A DNA stretch of 43,782 nt from Actinomadura chibensis NBRC 106107 (GTDB taxonomy: Bacteria; Actinomycetota; Actinomycetes; Streptosporangiales; Streptosporangiaceae), in assembly GCF_001552135.1 (NCBI RefSeq), contig NZ_BCQP01000081.1:1-43782 (forward strand), in the 5' to 3' direction. Shown piece after piece: positions 7,955 through 18,057 of the stretch (position 1 is the stretch's first letter; each line of letters starts with the position of its first letter). A program made the position numbers and the translations under genes. The notes under the pieces are model-generated. The model searched no databases. It saw only the letters and a list, made by a program, of their open reading frames with translations, and had not been told where the DNA came from.

Positions 7955-8344
7955 TGCGGCACTCGCGTCACGTCACCGTCCGAACCATGCCATGATCTGA
8001 AAAGGCGTACCAGCCGAACCGCGGACGCGGTGGTCCGGGGGAGGGTCCGGTGCGGCGCCGAGCGCCACTCGGCCGTCCCGGAGCCGGCCCGGCCCCGCGC
8101 CGCGGCGGCGGTCCCGCCGGGTCCCCGGACCCGCGGCGGCCACCCCGGGAACCTCCCGGGACGCACAGCAGTTCACCGGAGGACACCCCGGCCCGAAATC
8201 CCCCGGGTCCGTCCCCGGAACCCGTAGGTTCCCCAGAACGACACCGTCGGAGAGCAGCCAACCCTCCGGTGGTCGCAGATCGCTGAATGCTGAATATTGA
8301 AGATTGAAGGGGGGAAGCGGCGTCTTCTCCACGCCGCGACTCTG
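7955..8344. other. 390-bp intergenic region between hpf and the response regulator
   Basis: No gene is supported on either strand. The middle is very GC-rich. A striking A/T-rich 28-bp block of tandem 7-mers occupies 8282-8309, just before the response regulator, and may be its promoter or operator. Confidence 0.5.
8282..8309. repeat. Two back-to-back 7-bp tandem duplications: (GCTGAAT)2(ATTGAAG)2
   Basis: GCTGAAT occurs at 8282-8288 and 8289-8295. It is followed at once by ATTGAAG at 8296-8302 and 8303-8309. The block is A/T-rich in a GC-rich setting and lies 35 bp before the chosen start of the response regulator. Confidence 0.8.
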
Positions 8345-9097
8345 GTGAGCGAGAATCCCGAGGCTCGCGACGCCGCGGCGGTACCCCGTCAGGCCGGCGC
8401 AACCCCCGCCGGCCCTGAGGCGGCCCAGCCCGCCGACCCGATCCGCGTGCTCATCGTCGACGACCACGCGCTGTTCCGCCGCGGGCTGGAGATGGTCCTG
8501 CAGGCGGAGAGCGACATCGAGGTCATCGGCGAGGGCGGCGACGGGCACGAGGCGGTCGAGATGGCCGGCGACCTGCTGCCCGACGTCGTCCTGATGGACA
8601 TCAGGATGCCCCGCCGCAGCGGCATCGAGGCGTGCACCGCGATCAAGGACGCGGCGCCCAGCGCCAAGATCGTCATGCTGACGATCAGCGACGAGGAGGA
8701 GGACCTCTTCGAGGCGATCAAGGCCGGGGCCAGCGGCTACCTGCTCAAGGAGATCTCGATCGACGAGGTGCCGCAGGCGGTCCGCGCGGTGCACGGCGGG
8801 CAGTCGCTGATCAGCCCGTCCATGGCGTCCAAGCTCATCACCGAGTTCGCCGCGCTGGCGAAGCGCAGCGAGGAGCGGACGCAGCAGGTCCCCGCGCCGC
8901 GCCTCACCGAGCGCGAGATGGAGGTGCTGCGGCTCGTCGCGCGCGGCCTCGGCAACCGGGAGATCGCCCGGGAGCTGTTCATCTCCGAGAACACGGTGAA
9001 GAACCACGTCCGCAACATCCTGGAGAAGCTGCAGCTCCACTCCCGGATGGAGGCCGTGGTGTACGCCGTCCGGGAGAAGCTGCTGGAGATCACCTGA
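8345..9097 (+). CDS. NarL/FixJ-family response regulator
   Basis: This is a cytoplasmic transcription factor. Counted from the GTG at 8345, residues 1-31 are an Ala/Pro-rich leader. The receiver domain is ~33-150 with D39-D40 and phospho-acceptor D85 (VVLMDIRMPRRSG). The LuxR-type helix-turn-helix is ~190-245 (LTEREMEVLRLVARGLGNREIA, ISENTVKNHVRNILEKLQLHSR). No histidine kinase is adjacent, so it is an orphan here. As I recall, an orthologue occupies the same place between hpf and secA in Streptomyces. The start is uncertain: the receiver proper needs only ~33 residues less, and no clear ribosome binding site precedes GTG 8345. An alternative TTG at 8297 lies inside the 7-mer repeat block. 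The target genes are unknown. Confidence 0.9.
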   Translation: MSENPEARDAAAVPRQAGATPAGPEAAQPADPIRVLIVDDHALFRRGLEMVLQAESDIEVIGEGGDGHEAVEMAGDLLPDVVLMDIRMPRRSGIEACTAIKDAAPSAKIVMLTISDEEEDLFEAIKAGASGYLLKEISIDEVPQAVRAVHGGQSLISPSMASKLITEFAALAKRSEERTQQVPAPRLTEREMEVLRLVARGLGNREIARELFISENTVKNHVRNILEKLQLHSRMEAVVYAVREKLLEIT

Positions 9098-9152
9098 GTC
9101 CGTCGCGACCGGCAATCCGCTTTTGTCGGTGTCGTGTCGTAGCATCGCCCAC

Positions 9153-10739
9153 GTGATCGAGGCAGAGCTCACCGCGGACGAGGCACGACGGCTCCAGCTG
9201 CGTGCCCAGGGTTTCATCGGCGCGCGCTCGAAGGGCGGCGTCCCGGCGATGCTGGAACGGCTGGGCGCCGTCCAGCTCGACACGATCTCCGTCCTCGCCC
9301 GCTCCCACGAACTCGTCCCCTACGCCCGCCTGGGCCCAATCGGCCGAGGCACGATAGAAGCCGCCTACTGGGGCAACGGCCACCCCCCAGGCACCACAAC
9401 CCCACCCACCCAACCCCCCACCCCCACCCCGCCCGGACACGCTGGCGCGCCCGCTTTGGACGGGCGCGCCGCCACCCCGGGCGGACACGCCGACGCCGCC
9501 GCCCCGGCGGGAGGCGCGGGTGCCGCCGCCTCGGCGGAGGGTGCAACTGCGCCCGCTCTTGGTGGACGCGCTGACGCCGCCACCCCTGGCGGAGGTGCTG
9601 GTGCTGGCGCTCTGGCAGGGGGCGGGGGTGCGTCTGCTTCGGATGGGCGTGTTGGTGTCGCGCCTTTGGTGGCGGGTGCTGCCGTCCAAAGTGGACTCGG
9701 TGGTGGCGCTGTTTCGGGGTCTTCTGGTGGACGGGGTGTAGGCGCGGCCAAGGGCGAGCGTGTCGGCGGCGGTGGGTTCGGGACGTTTGAGTATTGGGCG
9801 CATGCGGCTTCGTTGCTGCCGTTGGGCGACTGGCCATTGTTCGCATTTCGTCGACGGGCGTACATACAGCGGGGGTGGCGTTGGCACAAAGTGCCCGAAG
9901 GGGTCTGTGACGAGATCCGTGCCCGGTTGAGGGCGGACGGTCCGCTCACCACCAAGGAGCTCGGCGGGGCCAAGGCGAGCGCCGAATGGTGGGACTGGAG
10001 CGACCACAAGATCGGCATCGAGTGGCTGCTGGACATCGGCGAGGTCGTCTGCGTCCAGCGCGTCGGCTGGCGGCGGGTGTACGACCTGGCGGAGCGGGCC
10101 GTCCCGGCGGAGCTGCTCGCGCAAGAACTCGACGACGACGCGTGCCTGACCGCGCTCGTCGCCCGCGCCGGGCGGGCCCTCGGCGTCGGAACCAAGGCCG
10201 ATCTCGCCGACTACTACCGGCTCAAGCAGGACCAGGTGGAGCGGGTCGTCGAGGCGACCGGACTGGTGCCGGTCAAGGTCGCGGGCTGGACGCAGCGGGC
10301 CTGGGCCGACCCCGACGCGCTGGCCGAACTGCCGGGCCTGCGCGGCAGGCACGCCACCACGCTGCTGTCACCGTTCGACTCGCTCGTCTGGGACAGGGCC
10401 CGCACGTCCCGCGTGTTCGGGTTCGACCACCGCCTTGAGGCGTATGTCCCGAAGGCGAAGCGCGTCCACGGCTATTTCGCGATGCCGCTCCTGGCCGGGG
10501 GCCGTCTGCTCGGACGTGTCGACCCCGCCAGGGAGGGCCGCACCCTCATCGCCCGGCAGGTTTCCATGGAGGACCGGGCGACCAGCACGCCGTCGCGGAC
10601 GGAGTCGTCCGCCGCGGCCCTCGCCACGGCGCTGTGGCGGGCCGCCTCCTGGGTCGGCTGCGACGACGTCCGCGTCGAACGGTCCGATCTGCCGCGGGAC
10701 GTCCTCGACTCCGCCCTGAAGAACGCCACCCCGTCCTGA
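9153..10739 (+). CDS. Winged-helix DNA glycosylase, AlkX/YcaQ (HTH_42) family, with a large low-complexity insertion
   Basis: The family unhooks DNA interstrand crosslinks and removes bulky N7-alkyl lesions. Conserved blocks are RLQLRAQGF with GAVQLDTISVLARSHELVPY near the N-terminus, WAHAASLLP, RGWRWHKVP, then GPLTTKELGG (winged helix), and SPFDSLVWDRARTSRVFGF with LEAYVPKAKRVHGYFAMPLL. The QLD at ~41-43 fits the QΦD signature described for the AlkX branch rather than the QΦQ of AlkZ. Residues ~75-208 (nt ~9375-9775) are a Pro/Thr tract followed by a Gly/Ala-rich repetitive tract, inserted between EAAYW and FEYW, which are close together in normal members. The 528-residue length is therefore ~130 above usual. 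The GTG at 9153 is the likely start, and TAGCAT just upstream could be a -10 for a leaderless transcript. Confidence 0.85.
   Translation: MIEAELTADEARRLQLRAQGFIGARSKGGVPAMLERLGAVQLDTISVLARSHELVPYARLGPIGRGTIEAAYWGNGHPPGTTTPPTQPPTPTPPGHAGAPALDGRAATPGGHADAAAPAGGAGAAASAEGATAPALGGRADAATPGGGAGAGALAGGGGASASDGRVGVAPLVAGAAVQSGLGGGAVSGSSGGRGVGAAKGERVGGGGFGTFEYWAHAASLLPLGDWPLFAFRRRAYIQRGWRWHKVPEGVCDEIRARLRADGPLTTKELGGAKASAEWWDWSDHKIGIEWLLDIGEVVCVQRVGWRRVYDLAERAVPAELLAQELDDDACLTALVARAGRALGVGTKADLADYYRLKQDQVERVVEATGLVPVKVAGWTQRAWADPDALAELPGLRGRHATTLLSPFDSLVWDRARTSRVFGFDHRLEAYVPKAKRVHGYFAMPLLAGGRLLGRVDPAREGRTLIARQVSMEDRATSTPSRTESSAAALATALWRAASWVGCDDVRVERSDLPRDVLDSALKNATPS
9375..9775 (+). repeat. In-frame low-complexity insertion in the AlkX-like gene
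   Basis: A C-rich stretch encoding Pro/Thr runs into G-rich, T-containing DNA encoding Gly/Ala/Ser. It has loosely repeated units such as GGRADAATPGGGAG and GGHADAAAPAGGAG. It keeps the reading frame and contains no stop. Codon use differs from the flanking conserved parts. Confidence 0.75.
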
Positions 10740-11062
10740 CCCACCCTCCCCGAGCCACCGAAACGACGAACCCCTCCAGCACGGCCCGTCGCGAGCGCCC
10801 CGGACCGGCCACGCACGCCTCGGCTTGTTGTGTTTGCTTGGTCGCTGGGGCTGGTGCCGTTGGTTTGGTGTGGCTGGGGTGGGTGTCGGGGTGTCGGGGT
10901 GTTGGGTGGGGCGTTGGTGACGCTTTGGCGTAGGGGTGATTGCTTGGAGTGACGTTCCCGGGGCGGCTTGGGGGCCTTGGGAATGGGGCTGGTTTCGGGC
11001 TTGTTGTTATGCGACGAAAGAGATGCTCCAATTCCGGGGAATTCTGATCTTCGTTCGGAACG
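10740..11062. other. Convergent intergenic region, G/T-rich
   Basis: This lies between the 3' ends of the AlkX-like gene and the minus-strand membrane gene. The part from ~10820 to 10935 is strongly G/T-biased and contains six close G-runs. No gene is supported. Confidence 0.5.
10876..10911 (+). other. Potential G-quadruplex tract
   Basis: Six G-runs of 3-4 (starting at 10876, 10881, 10888, 10896, 10904 and 10908) are separated by loops of 1-4 nt. This fits stable intramolecular quadruplex rules. It could act on the 3' end of the AlkX-like transcript or as a roadblock between convergent genes. Confidence 0.5.
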
Positions 11063-11503
11063 TCAGCCGTGCGGGGTGTGCTGGGGATCGGTCGCGATGG
11101 GACGGTCCAACGCCTCGCCCTGCACCCCGCCGCGCCGCTTCGCCGTCCGCCTGCCGAACAGCGAGTAGTCGACGATCTCCGGGATGACGCGGGGCGCGTC
11201 CACCACCACGTCGGCGAACAGGTGGACGAAAGCGCTGATGACCATGCCCAGCACGACCACGCCGACGCCCACCCAGAACATGATCCACTGGGGGCCGAGG
11301 CACAGCGCGACGCCGCCGACGACGAACCCGGCGAAGATGACGGCCACGGCGAACCACGACTTCAGCGCGCCCGCGTGCGAGCCGTGCGGCTCGTGGGTCG
11401 CGTGCGAACCGTGCGACGACCGCGCGTCCGGCGATTTCTGAGATCCGCCGGAGCCGTCCCCTCCGGCCGTGCGCGGCTCTCCTGACTGCGATTCTTCGGA
11501 CAC
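11063..11503 (-). CDS. Small two-TM membrane protein, HGxxPAAW-like
   Basis: The protein has 146 residues. The N-terminal ~50 residues are hydrophilic, with a His/Ser/Gly cluster HGSHATHEPHGSHAG. Two hydrophobic segments follow: ~52-70 (WFAVAVIFAGFVVGGVALC) and ~76-95 (FWVGVGVVVLGMVISAFVHL). A charged cytoplasmic-type tail completes it. The HG-containing stretch just before the first TM, and the TM pattern, resemble small actinobacterial HGxxPAAW proteins, but the PAAW itself is not present. The GTG at 11503 has GGAGG ~7 nt upstream. It is divergent from secA. The His cluster could bind metal, but that is a guess. Its function is unknown. Confidence 0.75.
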   Translation of the reverse strand: MSEESQSGEPRTAGGDGSGGSQKSPDARSSHGSHATHEPHGSHAGALKSWFAVAVIFAGFVVGGVALCLGPQWIMFWVGVGVVVLGMVISAFVHLFADVVVDAPRVIPEIVDYSLFGRRTAKRRGGVQGEALDRPIATDPQHTPHG

Positions 11504-11612
11504 AGCGCCTCCCTCCGACTGCTGTTGGGGATCCTCTCCGGCACCCGGAATGTCAAACGGGGGCCGTTGTGGATTGCGCTGTGGAGTGACCTAGACCATT
11601 CTGGGTCTCGCC

Positions 11613-11628
11613 TACGATGGGCATCGTA
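11613..11628 (+). promoter_or_regulatory. secA promoter element with inverted repeat
   Basis: TACGAT (11613-11618) fits a -10 hexamer and is mirrored by ATCGTA (11623-11628) across GGGC. It lies ~60 bp before the secA start. No clear -35 is seen. A second short inverted repeat (AGACC 11593-11597 / GGTCT 11604-11608) lies just upstream. Confidence 0.4.
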
Positions 11629-11686
11629 CGTGTGGTGTGCGCGCCGCCTGGAGCGGTGAACCACGATCTGCAAGGAGCCTTCGAGA

Positions 11687-14563
<2,877 letters not shown>

Positions 14564-14580
14564 CCACGTAGCACCGCTTC

Positions 14581-14618
14581 GACGGCGGCCTCCCGGAGAG
14601 ATCCGGGAGGCCGCCGTC
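14581..14618 (+). terminator. secA terminator
   Basis: A perfect 16-bp stem (14581-14596 with 14603-14618) closes a 6-nt AGAGAT loop and is followed by GTTT. It begins 18 bp after the secA stop. Its symmetry means it may also end the convergent Rv3235-like transcript. Confidence 0.85.
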
Positions 14619-14620
14619 GT

Positions 14621-15100
14621 TTACTGGGCGGTCGTTTCGAGGGCGGTGCAGCGCCAGCGGCCCCGGGTGTGGTCGAGGCGCAGCGCCAGGGCGTGGACGC
14701 GTCCGGCGACGACCACGACGGCGGTCGTCTCGGCGACCGCCGGTGCGGGACGCTGCGTCCGGCACGACAGGACCCTCGGCGGGGCGACCCGTCGTCCGGT
14801 GCGGCCTGGCGCGGTCCGGTGGAGCAACTCGCGGCAGACCGCCGGGACGGCCACCAGGGAGAGCTGGTGCGCCGGACGGGTGCCCGCGAGGACCTCCACG
14901 ACCACCCGTACGGCGGCGTCCGCGACGGCTCTGACCTCGGCTTCCACACCGTCCGCCGGACGGACCAGGCGCAGCCCCGGCGGCCGTGCCGGGCGCGCCT
15001 CGGGCGTCGCGGGCCGCAGCGCCAGCGCGCCCCGCGTGGCGGGCATCGGACGGTACCGGACGAATCGCACCGCAGCCTGCTTGTCCGTACGTCGCCGCAT
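14621..15100 (-). CDS. Rv3235-family protein
   Basis: This 159-residue protein is convergent with secA and is like the small Rv3235-type proteins found near secA in many actinobacteria. The N-terminus is Arg-rich. The conserved-looking core has GLRLVRPADGVEAEVRAVADAAVRVVVEVLAGTRP, then LSLVAVPAVCRELLH, and near the end VHALALRLDHTRGRWRCTALE. The ATG at 15100 has a near-perfect AGGAGGT 5 nt upstream, which excludes the longer frame. There is no signal peptide or TM. The function of the family is not known. Confidence 0.8.
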   Translation of the reverse strand: MRRRTDKQAAVRFVRYRPMPATRGALALRPATPEARPARPPGLRLVRPADGVEAEVRAVADAAVRVVVEVLAGTRPAHQLSLVAVPAVCRELLHRTAPGRTGRRVAPPRVLSCRTQRPAPAVAETTAVVVVAGRVHALALRLDHTRGRWRCTALETTAQ

Positions 15101-15531
15101 GAAAGACCTCCTGTCTCGGTTCAGTGACAGGAGTCGCGAGAGCCACGAAAAATACGTCCTGGCCGAATTAGGACTGATATCTCCGAACAGGCCGGATATC
15201 CACCACCAAAGCGATAAGCGCCCTACCCGCACGCCAAGACGACCCGGAACCGAAAGCCAACCCCAACAAACCAACCGCCGAAGGCGAAGGCGAGGGGACG
15301 GCGAGGGCAGGGCCGAGAGCAAGGGCGGGATGAAGGTGAAGGCGGGGCGAGGGCGGGGCAAGAGGTGGGGGCTTGGGGGGAAGGAGAAGGCGGCGGGACG
15401 CTGGGGCGTCCCGCCGCCTTCTTGGAGCGGGCCCCGGACGGGTGCGGGGGCGCCGGGGCCCGGGAGCGGGGCCGGTGGGCTGACCGGCCCGGGGAGGGGG
15501 CCGCCGCGGGCGCGCGGCGACCCGGGGGCCG
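15101..15531. other. Intergenic region between the Rv3235-like gene and the first EIIC gene
   Basis: No gene is supported. The 15280-15390 part is purine-rich on the plus strand (A/G tracts such as gggcgggatgaaggtgaagg). A strong hairpin follows at 15386-15421. The promoter of the Rv3235-like gene should lie in 15110-15250, where the sequence is A-rich, but no hexamers are convincing. Confidence 0.45.
15386..15421 (-). terminator. Terminator of the first EIIC gene
   Basis: A perfect 16-bp stem (15386-15401 with 15406-15421) has a 4-nt loop. On the minus strand it is followed by a pyrimidine tract (TCCTTCCCCCC). It lies ~110 bp beyond the EIIC stop. Confidence 0.75.
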
Positions 15532-16911
15532 TCAGCCGGTGGCGGCGGAGCCCTGCGGCTTGCCGCGCTTCTTGCCGCCGCCGGTCCCGCCGGTGCCGCC
15601 GCTTCCGGCGAGCTCCGGGTCGGCGGTCGGGTCGGCGATGCTCGACTCCTCGCCCTCGGGTTCGCGTCCCGGCGTCGCGAAGTTGAACTTCACGATCATG
15701 AACTTGAAGACGAAGTAGTAGATGAAGAAGTACAGGACTCCCATGCCGAGGATGAGCGGGAGCCCCTTCGTGTTGTCCTTCGAGGCGTTGAGCAGCAGGT
15801 CGATCCCGCCCGCCGAGAAGCCGAAGCCGAGCTTGGCCCCGGCGGCCTCAAGGACCGCCATCGAGATGCCGGTGAGGATGACGTGCACCCCGTACAGGAC
15901 GGGCGCGACGAACATGAACGCGAACTCGATCGGCTCGGTGACGCCGGTGACGAACGCGGTCAGCGCGGCGGAGACCATGATGCCGCCGACGGCGGGACGG
16001 CGGTGCGGCGGCGCGGCCCGCCAGATGGCGAGCGCGGCGCCGGGCAGGCCGAACATCAGGACGGGGAAGTACCCGGCGAGCAGGCCGCCCGCGTGGGGGT
16101 CGCCAGCGAGGTAGCGGTTGATCTCGCCGTGGACGGTGCCGTCCGGGCCGTTGTAGGTGCCGAAGACGAACCAGATGAGCGAGTTCGGGATGTGGTGCAG
16201 GCCGAACGGGATCAGCAGCCGGTTGATGACGCCGTAGACGCCCGCGCCGAGCGCGCCCGCGCCGGTGATCCAGTCGCCGAAGTCGGTGAGCCAGCCGCCG
16301 AGCACCGGCCAGATGAAGCCGATCAGGACGCCGAGCACGAGGCCGGCGAGCGCGGTGACGATCGGGACGAACCGGCGGCCGCCGAAGAACGCCAGGTAGG
16401 TGGGCAGCTTCACGCGGTAGAAGCGCTGGTAGAGCAGCGCCGCGGTGAGGCCGATGAGGATGCCGCCGAGCACCTGGGTCGGGTTCGTGGCGCCCCAGTC
16501 GATGGTCGGCGTCGGCTTGCCGTCCTTCAGCTGCGTGATGAGGACGGTGCCCTGGAGGTCGTCGGAGTGCGAGAACATCGTCTTCGAGACGTGGTCGAAG
16601 ACGAGGTACCCGACCACCGCGGCGAGGGCGGTGGAGCCGTCGGACTTCTTGGCGAAGCCGATCGCCACGCCGACCGCGAAGAGCAGGGGCAGGCTCATGA
16701 ACAGCGCGTTGCCGGCGTTGCCGACGACTTCGGCGACGCGGTTCCATTCGAGGCCGTCCTTGCCGAGCATGTCGGGCTGGCCGAAGCGGAGCAGCAGTGC
16801 GGCGGCGGGCAGCACGGCGATCGGCAGCATGAGGCTGCGGCCGATCCGCTGCAGCACCGCGAGGATGCTCGACCCGCGCCGTGGCGCGGAGTCCACTGTC
16901 GTGGCGGTCAT
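15532..16911 (-). CDS. PTS EIIC permease, N-acetylglucosamine/glucose family (copy 1)
   Basis: This is a membrane permease that imports and phosphorylates GlcNAc with a separate EIIB. It has 459 residues and only the EIIC domain. About ten hydrophobic segments are present. Family motifs are LQRIGRSLMLPIAVLPAAALLLRFGQPD, FGLHHIPNSLIWFVFG, DPHAGGLLAGYFPVLMFGLPGAALA and the substrate-site stretch VTGVTEPIEFAFMFVAPVLYG. There is no EIIB or EIIA fusion, so it must use the EIIB and EIIA encoded at 21770-22497. The C-terminal ~45 residues are a Gly/Lys-rich tail. GAGGAGG precedes the ATG at 16911. It lies downstream of dasR in the same direction, separated by the 16926-17097 repeat. It is closely similar to copy 2. 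Confidence 0.92.
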   Translation of the reverse strand: MTATTVDSAPRRGSSILAVLQRIGRSLMLPIAVLPAAALLLRFGQPDMLGKDGLEWNRVAEVVGNAGNALFMSLPLLFAVGVAIGFAKKSDGSTALAAVVGYLVFDHVSKTMFSHSDDLQGTVLITQLKDGKPTPTIDWGATNPTQVLGGILIGLTAALLYQRFYRVKLPTYLAFFGGRRFVPIVTALAGLVLGVLIGFIWPVLGGWLTDFGDWITGAGALGAGVYGVINRLLIPFGLHHIPNSLIWFVFGTYNGPDGTVHGEINRYLAGDPHAGGLLAGYFPVLMFGLPGAALAIWRAAPPHRRPAVGGIMVSAALTAFVTGVTEPIEFAFMFVAPVLYGVHVILTGISMAVLEAAGAKLGFGFSAGGIDLLLNASKDNTKGLPLILGMGVLYFFIYYFVFKFMIVKFNFATPGREPEGEESSIADPTADPELAGSGGTGGTGGGKKRGKPQGSAATG

Positions 16912-16925
16912 CGCGAGGTTCCTCC

Positions 16926-17097
16926 TCAGGGGTTACAGGAGTTCTCAGGGGTGGTCGGGGCGGAACTATTCAGGGGCCGGACTTTCAGGGGCCGGGCTAT
17001 TCAGGGGTGAGACTTCTCAGAGACTGAGACTTCTCAAGGGCTGAGACTTCTCATGGACGGGGCTCTCAGGGGTGGGGATGTTCAGGGGTGGTTTCGC
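16926..17097. repeat. Degenerate 15-17 bp tandem repeat array between EIIC copy 1 and dasR
   Basis: Units begin TCAGGGG or a close variant at 16926, 16945, 16970, 16985, 17001, 17017, 17034, 17051, 17066 and 17082. From 16970 the spacing is 15-17 bp. Inside it, the palindromic 12-mer TGAGACTTCTCA recurs exactly at 17008, 17025 and 17042, a strict 17-bp period. It fills almost the whole gap between the two genes. Confidence 0.8.
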
Positions 17098-17106
17098 GGG
17101 GCTGGG

Positions 17107-17850
17107 TCAGGGCTGCTGCGCCGGGGGGTTCCCCAGGGCGGTGTGGATCTGGTACCGGTCCGCCCGGTAGGTCGACACGCCCAGTTCGGCGCACACGCCT
17201 CCGGTGTAGGAGCGGCGTTGCAGGTGCAGGACGGCACTGCCGCGGGGGATCAGCAGGTGCCTGGCGTCGGTCGCGTCGGCGAGACCGGCGTCGATGGTCT
17301 GGTCTCCGGCGTCGAAGACCAGCCCGTAGACCGCTTCGAGCACGCCGTAGAGCGATCGGTCGGCGAGCCGGCGGTCCAGCAGGTCGGGAGCGAGCGAGGC
17401 GAGGATGTGGGCACGTTCCAGCGCCATCGGCTCCCCGTCGGCGGTGCGCAGGCGCTCGACGACGTGGATCTCCGTCCCGGGTTCGATCTCGAAGATCCGG
17501 GCGAGCCTCGCGTCGGCCGGGACGGTCCGGCGGTCGAGGTCGATCGCGCCCGGGCGCAGCCCGCGGCTCAGCATGTCCTCGGTGAAGGAGACGAGCCGGA
17601 GCGGCATCTCGATCTTCGGTCTGGCCACGAACGTGCCCTTGCCCGGGACGCGGTACAGCCGTCCTTCTGAGACGAGCTGGTCGACGCCCTGCCGGACGGT
17701 CATCCTGGACAGTTCGTACCTGACGCACAGCTCGCGCTCCGAGGGGATCGGGGCGTCGACGGGCAGCTCGGCGCTCTCGATGAGGTCGAGGAGGATCGCG
17801 CGGAGCTGGAAGTACTTCGGGACGGGACTGTGCGGGTCGATGGTCGTCAC
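17107..17850 (-). CDS. dasR: DasR-type GntR/HutC transcriptional regulator
   Basis: This is a cytoplasmic repressor of amino-sugar uptake and metabolism. In Streptomyces, DasR is released from DNA by GlcN-6-P or GlcNAc-6-P. Length is 247 residues. The N-terminal winged helix is ~8-75 (PVPKYFQLRAILLDLIE, IPSERELCVRYELSRMTVRQ, LYRVPGKGTFVARPK). The UTRA effector domain is ~90-235 (LVSFTEDMLSRGL, VERLRTADGEPMALE, DRYQIH). The GTG at 17850 has GAGGAA ~8 nt upstream. It sits between two EIIC genes and next to nagA. Two DasR-like operators (17952-17977 and 19428-19453) support autoregulation and control of the nag/pts genes. Confidence 0.9.
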   Translation of the reverse strand: MTTIDPHSPVPKYFQLRAILLDLIESAELPVDAPIPSERELCVRYELSRMTVRQGVDQLVSEGRLYRVPGKGTFVARPKIEMPLRLVSFTEDMLSRGLRPGAIDLDRRTVPADARLARIFEIEPGTEIHVVERLRTADGEPMALERAHILASLAPDLLDRRLADRSLYGVLEAVYGLVFDAGDQTIDAGLADATDARHLLIPRGSAVLHLQRRSYTGGVCAELGVSTYRADRYQIHTALGNPPAQQP

Positions 17851-17951
17851 GGGGGTTTCCTCGATGGCCGGGGGCCGGATCGACTGGATTCGCCGGGGTA
17901 CGACGGGTATGTGGGCTAGACAGTAGTTCAGGGCTATTCGATTTGGTTCGT

Positions 17952-17977
17952 ACCGGTCTAGGCCGGACTAGACCACA
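17952..17977. promoter_or_regulatory. DasR-like operator upstream of dasR, split half-sites
   Basis: The half-sites ACCGGTCT (17952-17959) and AGACCACA (17970-17977) are each one mismatch from the canonical dre halves (A[C/G]TGGTCT / AGACCA[C/G]T). They are separated by the 10-bp AGGCCGGACT. The layout is the same as at 19428-19453, with 22 of 26 positions identical. It lies 102 bp upstream of the dasR start. Confidence 0.7.
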
Positions 17978-17999
17978 GGTTCAAAACCCGTGTCAATGC

Positions 18000-18009
18000 A
18001 CGAATTCGT
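18000..18009. other. 10-bp palindrome between dasR and EIIC copy 2
   Basis: ACGAATTCGT is a perfect palindrome in an A/T-rich patch of the 207-bp gap between the dasR start and the end of EIIC copy 2. No function can be assigned. Confidence 0.25.
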
Positions 18010-18057
18010 AACGACGGCATCACGGCGTCCGTCCGGCAAGATCGGCGAACGCGCAGG

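Noticed and set aside
7960..7975. GTCACGTCACC as an MtrA direct-repeat site
   Set aside because: The repeat spacing and flanks do not fit the reported MtrA motif, and the position is just after the hpf stop.
8030..8286. Short frames between hpf and the response regulator
   Set aside because: All are Pro/Arg-rich, overlap each other on several frames, and show no start signal or family.
11593..11608. AGACC/GGTCT pair upstream of secA as a DasR site
   Set aside because: The half-sites are in the reverse order (AGACCA before GGTCT) compared with dre, so it is not a DasR operator.
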